DNA of 64,000 bases from Cinclus cinclus (lineage: Eukaryota; Chordata; Aves; Passeriformes; Cinclidae): assembly GCF_963662255.1 (NCBI RefSeq), contig NC_085050.1, positions 6,546,834-6,610,833 of the forward strand. Direction: 5' to 3'. Both the position numbers and the translations under genes were made by a program. Below the pieces are notes generated by a model. The model did not search any database and was not told where the DNA came from. It worked only from the letters and a program-made list of their open reading frames with translations. Of the stretch, positions 25,378 through 35,984 are shown in pieces (position 1 is the stretch's first letter; each line of letters opens with the position of its first letter).

Positions 25378-25560
25378 ATGGCGGCCGCTCCGTGGGCGCC
25401 CCCGAACTGAGCGGCGCCTCGGTGCGCGCCCCCGCCGCCGGGCGCGTCCCCACCGCCGCCGCGCGCACGCGCGCCCGCCCGCCCCCGCGGAGGGAGGGGC
25501 GGGGTGGGGCGGAGAGGGGAGCGCGGGAGGGGAGGGGGGGGAAACGGCCGCTGCCGCCGC
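25269..25560 (-). promoter_or_regulatory. CTBP1: CTBP1 5' leader and core promoter region (CpG island, GC boxes, no TATA seen)
   Basis: This is the very GC-rich stretch immediately upstream of the CTBP1 start codon on the minus strand. It contains GC boxes of the GGGCGG type at about 25496-25513 and long G runs up to 25541, and I see no TATA box. These are the properties of a dispersed-start CpG-island promoter bound by Sp/KLF factors. The transcription start cannot be fixed from sequence, so the boundary between leader and promoter is unknown. A GGA-rich stretch at about 25301-25330 (CCT-rich in the transcript) falls in the likely leader. Confidence 0.7.
25492..25541 (+). promoter_or_regulatory. 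G-run cluster with G-quadruplex potential at the CTBP1 promoter
   Basis: The plus strand has at least seven runs of three or more G within about 50 bases, separated by one to five bases, including two GC boxes. This fits the standard G3+N1-7 quadruplex pattern several times over. It lies on the non-transcribed side of the minus-strand gene, just upstream of the probable leader. Its effect on transcription is inferred. Confidence 0.5.
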
Positions 25561-25767
25561 CGCTGCGCCACCCCCCAGGTTCGATCTCCTGGTTCTAGGC
25601 GGGCGCCGAGACGAACGAGACAGCGGGGCGGGCGAGCCTGGGTCGGCCGCGCGTAGCGAAACCGAGATCTGCCCCGGGACGCGATGTCGCCGCTGCTTTG
25701 TTTTGGTTTTGTTCGGTTTGGGTTGTTCTAACTTCGGCAAAGTTAACCCCGGCTGCGTTCACGGTCG

Positions 25768-25965
25768 CGGAACGGGTCAGGCTGGCAGGGACCACAGCGG
25801 GTCGTCGGGTCCAAGCTCCCTGCTCGGACAGTGTTTTCCCAGAGCGCGTGGCTCAAGAGTGCATCCAGACGGGTCTGGAGCATCTGCAGGGAGGGAGACT
25901 CCGCACCCTCTCTGGGCAGTGCATTCCACGTGCAGCCCCTGCTCAGGACGGCTCTCCCCCGTGAA
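25768..25965 (-). mobile_element. Old CR1 LINE 3'-tail fragment inside the CpG island
   Basis: The plus strand reads as the reverse complement of a CR1-type 3' tail: GGTCAGGCTGGCAGGGACC, then a GGTCCAAGCTCCCTGCTC-like stretch, then GGGAGGGAGACTCC and CTCTCTGGGCAG. These match the general pattern of bird CR1 tails as I remember them. The copy is diverged but still has many CpG dinucleotides. It lies upstream of CTBP1, between the two GC-rich blocks. The edges are approximate. Confidence 0.72.
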
Positions 25966-26149
25966 CTCCCTGCCTATCTATCGCTGCCTGCCCGCTCCTG
26001 GCACGGCACCCGAGCACCAGCACTTCTGCTGTTTCGCTGTATTTGTGCTTCGGCTAAGGCTTTTCCCTCACGAACTAACAGGAATTAAAGCAAATAAAGC
26101 CACGACGCTCTAATTTTACACCGGTGCTTCCTCGATCCGCCCTGAGGAG

Positions 26150-26640
26150 CCCCAGAACTAACCCCGCGCTCTCCGCAAGGTCGGCACGGCCGCGAGCGGG
26201 GACAGCTCTTAGAGAAGGAGCAGCGAATTGCCGCAGCCCGGTGAATCCAAGGCCGATTTCTGCCCCACCGGGATGCTCCCATCGCGCCCACGTGGCCGCG
26301 GTCCCTCGGGGTCACCCCACGCCCGCCATGCCCTCCCCGCCCCAACAGCGGCGGCGGCGGCCGACGCGAACCAAAGCGGTGGCGGCGCCCCCGCGGCCGC
26401 TGGGTCGGCTGACGGCGGCCCCGCCCGGGCGCGGTGAGGGAGAGGCGGCCGCCATGGCCCCTCCGCCTCCTGCCCCGCGGCTTTTCTCTCCTCAGCGCCC
26501 GGAGCTCCGCTCCAGCTCTCCCAGAAACTTTCACTCTACTGGCACGGCCGCCCCTTCCTCCTTCCCAGGCGCGGGCGGGAAGCGGAGCCGCGGCCGTTCA
26601 CTCGCCCGTCCCCACCCACAGCCCAGCCCAGGCCGGCAGC
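26150..26640 (+). promoter_or_regulatory. Distal GC-rich block, possible divergent (plus-strand) promoter
   Basis: A second CpG-dense block upstream of the CR1 fragment, rich in CGG/GCC units. On the plus strand GCCGCCATGG (26448-26457) is an ideal initiation context. It opens a 73-codon frame ending at 26675 that is rich in P, R and S and has no recognisable domain. The same CCATGG palindrome gives a minus-strand ATG with a 47-codon frame (26312-26455). Known: a divergent noncoding transcript starts near mammalian CTBP1. Whether the same holds here is inference. I do not call either frame a gene. Confidence 0.4.
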
Positions 26641-29600
26641 GAACATCCCTTCTCTCTGGGCTTTTCCAGAAATAAAATGATCGTTTCCTGTCAGCGAACA
26701 GCCCCAGCATCCTTCAGGGACCCGGACCCCCTCGGATAAAGTCAGAGACTCCTGGGTAGCAAACAACAGCAATTCACTGGGAGAACGGACAGGGCTGTGG
26801 ATTTCCCCCCGGGCTTTTTTTGGGAGTTGGTTTGTCTAGGAGGGGAATATTTGAAGCCAGAGGTTATGAAGGGTGGTTTCAGCCTCCGAGCTGTGTGGAT
26901 TTCAGGAATCCGTTCAGGGCACAAGTCAAGGATTTTAGCATACAGGCAGCCTTCAGCAGCTTGGCTCCAGCTCCCTAATAACTTGTTTTCCCCCATCATT
27001 TCCCAGGCAGTGTCCCTTTCATGGGATTATCCACCGGGATTGGGAGGTGATTCCCAGGACGTTTATGCAACCCCTGACTTATCTCCATTTTCCTCCTGTA
27101 TTCCTGGGAAAGCCTTTTGTGGCTCAGCACAGACGTCTCAGACATCCCTCAAAGAACAGTTTCCCTGAATTCTCACTGTGCATCACTAGGGCAGCAGCTA
27201 GCCAAGCGCCTCATGTGGGGTTTGTATAAATAAATTTGGGTTTAATCACTTTAAAGTGGCTAACCACTTTATTGCCATTTATAGATGTTAGCAAATATAA
27301 AAACACATACATATCAAAGCTCTAATGAGAAAATAATTATTTTTTTCTCCCTCGCTTCTTCAGTTGCCATGTGGCAAAGTATCACGAATGAGCATTAAGG
27401 GGGTCAAACACGCTTAAACCACAAGAGAAATATCTGTGAATACCAATATGGAAATGAAAATCTCCAGAAAAAATTACTAGTAGAAAAGGGGGAAAAAACC
27501 AAACATGAAATTAAGAATTCAGTTGCATTTTTTAAAAGAGAAACATAAACAGATCCAGGCACTGCGACCATGTCCTTGGTGGGGTTACATGACTGGGCAA
27601 ATGTTTAGATCTAAACTGGAACTGCTGCTCCAGGGAGGGAGGGGAGTGTGGCACAAAATATTATGACAAGGGGAGTGCTCTAAGTGAGGATAAGTTGGCA
27701 TGATGAACAGATGGAGGATTCAATAACAGGAGGTTATTAATACTGCAGTTTGGTATTCTCTACGCTACTTCATGAAGGGATTCATATGCTTGCTCTTTTT
27801 CCTTTCTGATTGTACACAGACCGAACAAATACACACGCTGTAGGTAACAGGGGACTCAGTTACTTCCTGGCACACCCATCACAAGTTCATGTTTCCTGGG
27901 AAAAATATCATGGGCTGGATCCTCAGCTGATGCTGACTGGACCAACAGTGTTCCCTCCAGCAGGAGCAAGTCGAGTTGCACCTGCTGAAGGAAAGAGGTT
28001 ATCTGACCCCAACTCCCCAAAAAGGCGGTCTCTTTACAAAAGGTCTCTCCACCCTGCTCCACAGCTGCCACAAGGCACCTGCTCTCAAGAGTAAACTATG
28101 CAAACTCTCAGGATGGAAAAGAACATGAAATAACTCAAGAGAAATCCAAGTTTTCTTTCAGAACACAATGCAGTGCTCTTTCTGCTTAAGAAAATGCAGC
28201 TCATTTTTTCCCAAATTCAGCCCTCCTCCTCTGCATGGCTGTCAGTGGCCTAGTTTGGGACTGGACATGAGAAAATCCACAAGCAGACCAGCTGCCTCCA
28301 GCCAAGTCTCCGGTTGCCCCCATCCGTTTTGCTTCCTGCTTTCTCCAGCAGCTCGCCTCTGGATCACCTCACATTCAGACAACTTCACAACATTTACACT
28401 ATAGCTCACACAGCTACAATACCAGTACACCTTTCACAAAACCTAACAATCCCCATCCTCTTATTGCATTTGGGCACTGCTGTTACTGCAACCTCTTTTT
28501 TCAGCTGTAACACAGCTGAGTGTCTTCTGTGCCCTGCACTAAGAATTATGGCATTTTTCAAAGCCTCCAAACTGTTTCTTGGCTTAAGAGTCAGCTGGAG
28601 GAGCACATGTGCTGCAGAGCAAATACATTGTTTTAAGTGTATCTGTTAGCAGCCACATGTATAATTTACGTACAAGTTTTATCCCCCTCAGAATGGACAA
28701 TCAGAAGGGCATGACCTTGGGCTTTGACAAATTCAGTGCATTAGGGTTCACTATCTTTAGCAGATGTGACTTTGAAGATACTGAAAGTGGAAATTTTTCT
28801 GTTTTACTGCCTAAGCAATGATCCAAGATACATGTTGAATGTTTTCTGAAATAAATAGTGAGTTTTGGCAATTTTCTTACTCAAAGATACCACTACTGTG
28901 TGCTTAAAGATTTTCCTTGGTTTGTCACAGCCGTGTGTGCTGGTTCTTTTATGCATGATTTTGCTTTGTTATCAAACAGACGTCATTCATTGTAACAGTT
29001 GTTAAAGCCATAAATTTAAAAACTTTATGCATTTTTAATCAAAATGCGAGATTATGTTTCAATGGAATATCTTAAGTTTTGTCAACATTAAATCTTGCAG
29101 ATGCTATTAGGAGATCTTAGGAGAGATTTATGTCAGAAGAAAAGAATGGTTGAATAAAGCAGGCCCAACATTTAACCTTCATCCTACAATAGGTTGTTTA
29201 AATGTATAATCAAACTAAGTCAATTCAATTTATTTAAAATCTGCAAAGAAAACTTTGTTTGGATTTAAATATTTCCTTAATTCTTTCTTTTATATCCTGA
29301 AAAACATTTGTTTATATAACACGCACAGAGATCAGCCTACTTTGATTTTGCAATTGTGTCTTTTAATTACAGCTTTTTTTTGGTTATAACTTCCTCTAGT
29401 GTGCAACTTCCCACTGCAAGAAGTTAATGCTTTCTGGTTCATGTGAAAGTCATTTTGGAGAAAAATCTTCTGCAGGTTCTGAGAGGAAAATGGGGAAAAA
29501 AGAATAATTGACTAAAGAGAAACACCTCATCTTTAAGAAACTGTGGTCATTGCAAGTGTGAAATAAAGTAGAGGACCTTCATCTACTGTTAGAAAGAAGG

Positions 29601-32549
29601 TGAAGGATCAAAGTAGTAGATTAAAGTTCCACTTAATGAACAAGAAGTTCAGCTGTGTCAAACATTCAAAATAATTTCTGAAATGCCAAATGTGCATTGC
29701 TCCTTTCTCAGAATGGAACAGCTCTACTAGCTCTGTGCTGGAAATACGAAGTGAAAAAGCTTATAGAGCTGAATGAATGGAAGAATAAATTCCACTTCAA
29801 ACCACTGAATACAAAAAAACCTCTCTCCTCTGATGTCATCTGTATTAAGTGACTAAGGGATTTTATTCTTGATCTCACCCTCTTCATACAAGTGCTAAAA
29901 ACATAAGAACGAGGGTGGAATTAAATCCTCTGCATTTTCTGGTTGTCGTGAAACAAAATGTATTATTTTCCATGTAGTCAGGAGGAGTTACCAGACCATC
30001 TCCAGGACAGTCTGTGTTCTGGCTGAAGAGAAAAATAAGATAGAGACGAACAGCAGAAGAAATCTATCAAGAACCATTAGTGGATGTCAGCCATTGTCCA
30101 TCTGTTCACAGTAGAATAAATCCAGACCTGAAGGAACAACTGCAACCTGCCCCATATGGCTCGCTCCCTTCTGTGCTGGCAGGGCTTCTTTGGGGATTTG
30201 ACATTGGATGAGGTAAAGGAGAAGCAGCACAATCTGTGTTCCCAGGAATGAGCAGCCAATTAACATGAAAGGACAAAAAATGGCTTAATGACCCAGGGAA
30301 GGTTTTCTCCTCCTCACCCTGTCTGAAATCTTGGAGTGCATTCAAACTGTGTAAATTGTAGAGTTACTACACTGAGGGTCCTGCTTTTAATGAAATCTTA
30401 AAAATTTACATTTAGCTACTAACAAAATTCTGTGGACAGTGGGTATCCCTCACTTGGTGAGACCATGGATCCAGTTGTCTCCCAAAGTGTTAAAGAAGGC
30501 ATTTAGAACATATTACACTCACATTCCATTAAAAATTATAATGCAGTATGCTTTAAACATAATGAACCAGCATAACAACATTCTGCATTTACTTTTATAG
30601 AACTGGATTATTGAGTAGTAATTTACCTCTCAAGTTTTAAATCAGTCTGGGCCTGGTCATGAAGCAAAGTGCTATTTTTTAAATGATTAAGGGAAGTAGG
30701 CTCTGGCCTATGCAGAACAGTTATGAAATCTGACTGTCTCTTTAGAATTATAATGAGAACCAGATATTCTTTATAATGCTGCATTCTGCATGCAAAAAAA
30801 CAAGATCTACATATTAAGGCCAGCTGAAGGGTTCAAAACCCACAAGTCTGGAGTAGATTCAATAACCTGTTCGGTGGTGGTAGATTCACAGGTAATGTGG
30901 AGCATAATGAACCATCCAATGGCCTAAACAGAACCAGTGGATGTCCTGACTGAACTTGCTACTGTGGGTGTGTCTTACTGAGCTGCAGTGTCATTTTCAC
31001 TCTAGTGTCCTCCACCTCCTCTTGAGTTCTAACACACTTGGCATCTTATTTTTGTCAGAACTGCACAACAAGTAGCCAGGGGAAAAAAGCAAAAGTTGTA
31101 TCAGAGATAGTTTCCAAGTTCCTAAACTATTACATTTGCATTTGTGACCATTATTCATTCACTAGGTGGCATAGAAAGCATCATTCTTCCTTGTTTCAAA
31201 TATGCACAAGACTGAGGAAGCCCTCAAGAAAAATTAAACAAATATGAAATCAAAGACATATCTCACTAAGAATTCAGCTAGAGACTTCGCTCTGAAGCTA
31301 AGCAAAAGTCTTACCCATCTGAAAAACCAGCAAAGATACTAAAGGATGAAAAAAGCAGCATGGTGTTACATGAAAATGTCCATTTGCTGTCATGGACCTT
31401 AAGCACAACCATGCACTGAGATTATGACATTTATGACAATGAAATGAACTCTCCTGCTTTGTCAAATTTACTTGGGATGATAACAAGTTACCAGTCTTGA
31501 ATTTCATCCTCTTCAAAACTGAGCACTGCTTTGTATCACCATGAAATACTAAATACTGCACTACCAGCACTCCACTATCACCTACTGCTAAGATAAGACA
31601 GTGGTTCATCAGTGAGGAAAAAGTGACCTCTAGTGAATCTTCACACCAGCTCCTGAGACACCTCCCTGGCTCTCTCTGACCGGTCACATCCTCTCCAATT
31701 AAAATCTGATCATGCTGCACCTCAACACCAGTCAGCAGCTGCACCCCATCAGTCAAGCACTTCAGGTACCTTCAGTAATCCACACTGTGCACAGCAGCTG
31801 TAACAAGCAACAGAAGACATTAGCACATTGAAAAACCTCAAAACGTTTATCTGAACACAGTAAAACCTGCCCACTGATAATGGTTGGATAATTTAACAGA
31901 CTGCAACAAAACATGCGAGATCTACCAGGAGGTTAAAACTATTTAATTTGACTTTAAAAGTAGTATATCCAGAGGATTTGTAAACAAAACGAGAAAAACA
32001 TCCTATTAAATATGTCTTAAAAGTACCAGTGTTAAGTGTTCTTTGCACTCAAAGAAAGCAAGAAAATTAGAGTAGAGAAGAACAGTAAGCAAAGAGATGG
32101 CCAGGGAAAATCAATTCCATACTTACAACATACAGAACAATATACAGGCTAGGAAATCCATTACAGTGAATGGTTGATGGTTTTAGAACAGTAAGAAGAA
32201 ACTAGAAAGGTTTTATGTGTAAAACACATACCCCATTAGCCAAAGAAACATATTCCATGTTCTCTGCCTCCATATACGTGGCAACACACTAATATTTTTA
32301 ACCTTGTCCTAATACATGTATCCTTTTCTAACAAGAATCTATAGGAAGATATTGAGAAGCCCACATTTTTTCTTTTATTAAACCAAAATACTCTTGTGCA
32401 GCTTTTTTACTTCCTGTTCTCAAGACTTAAAACTGAAAAGCTGAAAAGTAAACTGCAAGAAATCCTTATCCCTATGCAAGACTTCCAAAATACAATTCAG
32501 ATCCATAAGGGACACCAATTTATGTGATTTACAGAGTAATGTAAAAAAA

Positions 32550-32591
<42 letters not shown>

Positions 32592-33223
32592 AAAACACTC
32601 CCTTTATATAGCTGAATAATGAGAGAGCAGTGTGTTCTCCTAGCAGAAAGATCACAGTACTTATATTCATGTAACACAGAATTTCACTACAGAAGCAAAG
32701 GCGATTCAAAGAGGTGATAATCAGTATCAACAGATTTACTGCTATTTGAGCTGATCTTTACTGCCAAATACTCTGACTTACAGACTAAGGCAGCATTGAG
32801 CACTATGATAGGATGGTATTATTTAAAGATTAATGGATAAACTTTCCAAAGGCCTTATCATATTACATGAAGAAGATACTGCAGAGAGAACACATCTCGT
32901 GAAAATGTTTGCTAAATCATTGTCTTTTTAACGGTTCAACTCCTCTACACAGGAAAACGCCATCTGACAGAGATGTTTTGTTCAATTTGTATCACAGCAC
33001 AGCACAACTCTGGTCCTACAAGTGCCTTCTGGGAACTCCATCATCTCACAACAACCATTCCTCTCGACACAGAAGGATCACTGGTGCAATTTTAAACACA
33101 GCTCTTTTTGTGCCAGGCAGGCATCGGCAAGGTGGCTGGGCTGACACATCTGCAGCGTCTGTGGTTCACAATGGCACTGTGGAAAGCCCACGAAGAGCTC
33201 AACCTGAGCCATAAACAGAATTG
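26641..33223. other. Intergenic or lncRNA region, no supportable gene
   Basis: The sequence drops quickly from the CpG island to AT-rich. It contains scattered short open frames without family resemblance. The longest, 152 codons on the minus strand at 31298-31756, begins with TTG and not ATG. An (AT)n array lies at 32552-32589. No RNA gene or intact mobile element is visible. Confidence 0.65.
32552..32589. repeat. (AT)19 microsatellite
   Basis: A pure AT dinucleotide array of about 38 bases, self-complementary and able to extrude a cruciform. Confidence 0.97.
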
Positions 33224-33689
33224 TTTGAGATCACTGACTGCAACCATTAACCCAGCACTGCCAAAGCCACCGTTACACCATGTCCCCAGGTGCCACATCC
33301 ACATGTCTTTTAAATACCTCCAAGGACAGTGACTCAACCACTGCCCGGGGCAGGCTTTTCCAATGCTTGGACAGCCTTTCCATGGAGAAATTTTTTCCTG
33401 ATATCCAATCTAAACCTCTCTGGTGCAACCTGAGGGCACTTTCTCTTGTCATGTCACTTGTCCAGGCCCTTCCCTTATCCCCAGAGTGAGTCACCCTGTC
33501 ACAGAAGGAGATCAGGTTGGTCAAGCAGGACCTGCCTTTCACAAAGCCCAGACTGACAGGGCTGTAGTTCCCAGATCCTCCTTCTGGCCTTTCTGGTGGA
33601 TGGGCGTCCTATTTGCAAACCCGCAGTCCCCAGGGACCTCCCCAGTGAGCCAGGACTGCTGGTAAATGATGGAAAGTGCCTTGCAGAGC
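33224..33689 (-). mobile_element. CR1 LINE 3'-region fragment, antisense in the window
   Basis: The plus strand is the reverse complement of a bird CR1 3' region. It has an AACCATTAACCCAGCACTGCC-like start, TTTTAAATACCTCCAAGGA, a TTTTTTCCTGATATCCAATC stretch, and further on ATCAGGTTGGTCAAGCAGGA and GGGACCTCCCCAGT motifs from deeper in the element. It is 5'-truncated and has no usable reading frame. The edges are approximate. Confidence 0.88.
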
Positions 33690-35794
33690 AAAACAAACAG
33701 CATCAAAATTAATTCTATGACAGTTTTGAAAGGTAAATTTCCTGGAACAGAGTAGTGAGTAGAAGAGGACTTGGAACGTTATGTACCTATTGAAAGCAGG
33801 TTCAATTAATGCACACCATGTTGCATATCCTGCTTTTTTCTTTTTTTTCCCATTTATTTCATCAAGACAATTAATTGGTTTCTTAACATATGCTGTTTTT
33901 TCATGAAACAGGGTATCTTATACTGCTTTTATGTAATGAACTGTTATTTTTCACTACACTGATTTGCCATCTGAATTACAAGATCACAAATAACACAGTA
34001 AACATTAAAAATCTGCAACATTGATGCAATCAACAATTTTTAAAGTTTTCATCTTTATCACATAATTCCAAGGAAGATTTTAAGGTATATAAAGCCTATT
34101 TTTCCCTTCAAATTTTTACGGTTTCTTTGAGTCCTATATAATTATATGAACATCTGAAGGGTCCCTGATATCAGAATACTCTTTTATTAATTTGTATTAT
34201 TTTATGTATCTGGAAGAATGATCATAGTGCAGGCTTGTACATCAGCACAGGAAGAAGAAAGTTCAGCAGACATAGAAAAAAAGGGAAATACTTCTATGCA
34301 AACAGATTGGGTTCTTAATTAAAATGATTTGATACGCCTTATGAACAGTGCAAGTTATATCACAGATGATGAAGTTACCTTAGGAAAAATGTACTTTAAA
34401 TTAACTACTGGAGGCTAAAGACAACTGAGCTGTAATAATAAGAAAATGTATATAGATAAGTTATAAATAATTAATTCTCTTTTTCTGAAAGACCTGGAAA
34501 CAAATGGGAACACGCTGTGTATCGCTGTTCTGTGCTGATCTCTAACTGAAGTGGCTTCCGAGACCCGTGACCCAGAAAGGTTAAAGTTTGTGTCTTTCCC
34601 AGAGGCTGCACCTCTATGATTAACATTACAGAGAAACCCACATCAGAAAGAGCTATCACAAGAGAGGAATGAACAATAATTCACGGAGATAATAAATAGT
34701 CAAAGGAGAAGAAGAAAAACAACCCTACTTTGGTTCAATGAGTATTCTGAATATTTTTCCTTTTATGCATCATAACTGTAACTTTTACTAAATACAAGGT
34801 ACTGAAGGAGACGATTTGTTTGTTTCTTGAGGTTTTACAATCACAAGCAGAATTAAGTGTTCCCAGTCTATTCCTGAATCTTTCTTGACAAGAGATTTCC
34901 AAATGTACTAAAATCTATGGATGTTTTCAGACGCAGACAGATGTCTGAAAGGCCAGAGGCTGAGGTCATCAAACTCATCTCATCTGTGACCTAAACTTAG
35001 TCTCTTGGCTCTCTTATAGGAAAAACAAAAAAAAAAGAAAAGAAAAAAAAAAGGGCAGGGGAAAGGGAAATGATTGAAGGGAAAGGACACAAAAAATTGT
35101 TTACTAATTTATTTAAATTATTTTTCTAGTTAACTTTTAATCTAATAGCACACACACAGTTCGGTAATATAAAAACCAAGATGATGCACATTGAGAAGAT
35201 ATATAATATAATATAAACTTGGTCATCTATCATTAACTGCTCCTCACAGCCGAATTATTGTTTATGGCATTATTAGCAGTCAACTGTCTGTTATTTTCTG
35301 CACATTTAACCAACCAGATTTTCAAGAACCCACATTTAAATCTCATTTCAAAGGCCATTTTACTGCACTGAGTTAAATTGCTTAAATTTATATGTATTTT
35401 ACATAAACCTTCATTTATCAACAAACAGCTCAATTTCTTGGTTCTTGAAACACTCAAAGAAAAAAAAGTACCATGCTGATGCTGACATCATTTTGGCTGC
35501 TTAAGGGAAGATAAAATTGGGTCTCTCAAAGCTGCAGGCAAAATACTACAATGGATAACAAATATTCCTTGTGTATACATGATTGGAACGGCTGTCTCCA
35601 TTGGGCGCTGACTGTACATTGTGGAGCACAGAATGGATTCTGAGAATATTTTATTGTTAGAGTCAGCTCATGTGGACATGCAGCATGCAAACAGTTTATT
35701 TCACAATTGCTGCTACCTGCTCCCTGACCCCAGAGATGCTTTCTTGCTTAAAACAACCATCAAACCTCCAAAACACTACAGAAATCCACCATGT

Positions 35795-35815
35795 AAATAA
35801 ATAAATAAATAAATA
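35795..35815 (+). repeat. (AAAT)n microsatellite, about 5 units
   Basis: A short pure tetranucleotide array. Confidence 0.9.
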
Positions 35816-35965
35816 TACTCATGGAACAGGGGTCTATTTAGAAAAAAAGGAAAGATTCAGTGATGGTAAATTTTCTGAATCTTTTTCCCTCTGATGGCTG
35901 CAGGGTAGTCTAAATTTTTACATATAATCCACTGTTAGGATCAACACTGTTTCTGTTCTGCTCTT

Positions 35966-35984
35966 AAAAAAAAAAAAAAAAAAA
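35966..35984 (+). repeat. A19 homopolymer
   Basis: Nineteen consecutive A followed by GAAAGAAAGGAG purine-rich sequence. Confidence 0.9.

Larger units (their letters stand above)
24840..26640. promoter_or_regulatory. CpG island spanning the CTBP1 promoter, in two GC-rich blocks
   Basis: CpG and G+C density rise sharply against AT-rich flanks. The densest parts are about 25060-25700, around CTBP1 exon 1, and about 26150-26620. The gap between them is less GC-rich and contains a CR1 tail. Edges are estimated by eye. The long open frames across this region on both strands (for example about 346 codons at 25073-26113) reflect the scarcity of stop codons in GC-rich DNA and are not genes. Two separated blocks are compatible with a bidirectional promoter, or with one island split by the retroelement. 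Confidence 0.85.

Noticed and set aside
24792..25571. 259-codon minus-strand frame containing the CTBP1 start, read as one unspliced protein
   Set aside because: It starts with GTG and reads through the CTBP1 donor into intron. Only the part 25229-25268 is real coding sequence.
25073..26113. 346-codon plus-strand open frame
   Set aside because: It lies in the CpG island where stops are scarce, has no ATG start, runs antisense to CTBP1 exon 1 and crosses the CR1 fragment.
31298..31756. 152-codon minus-strand open frame, the longest in the AT-rich right part
   Set aside because: It begins with TTG, shows no recognisable domain or gene context, and the composition looks random.
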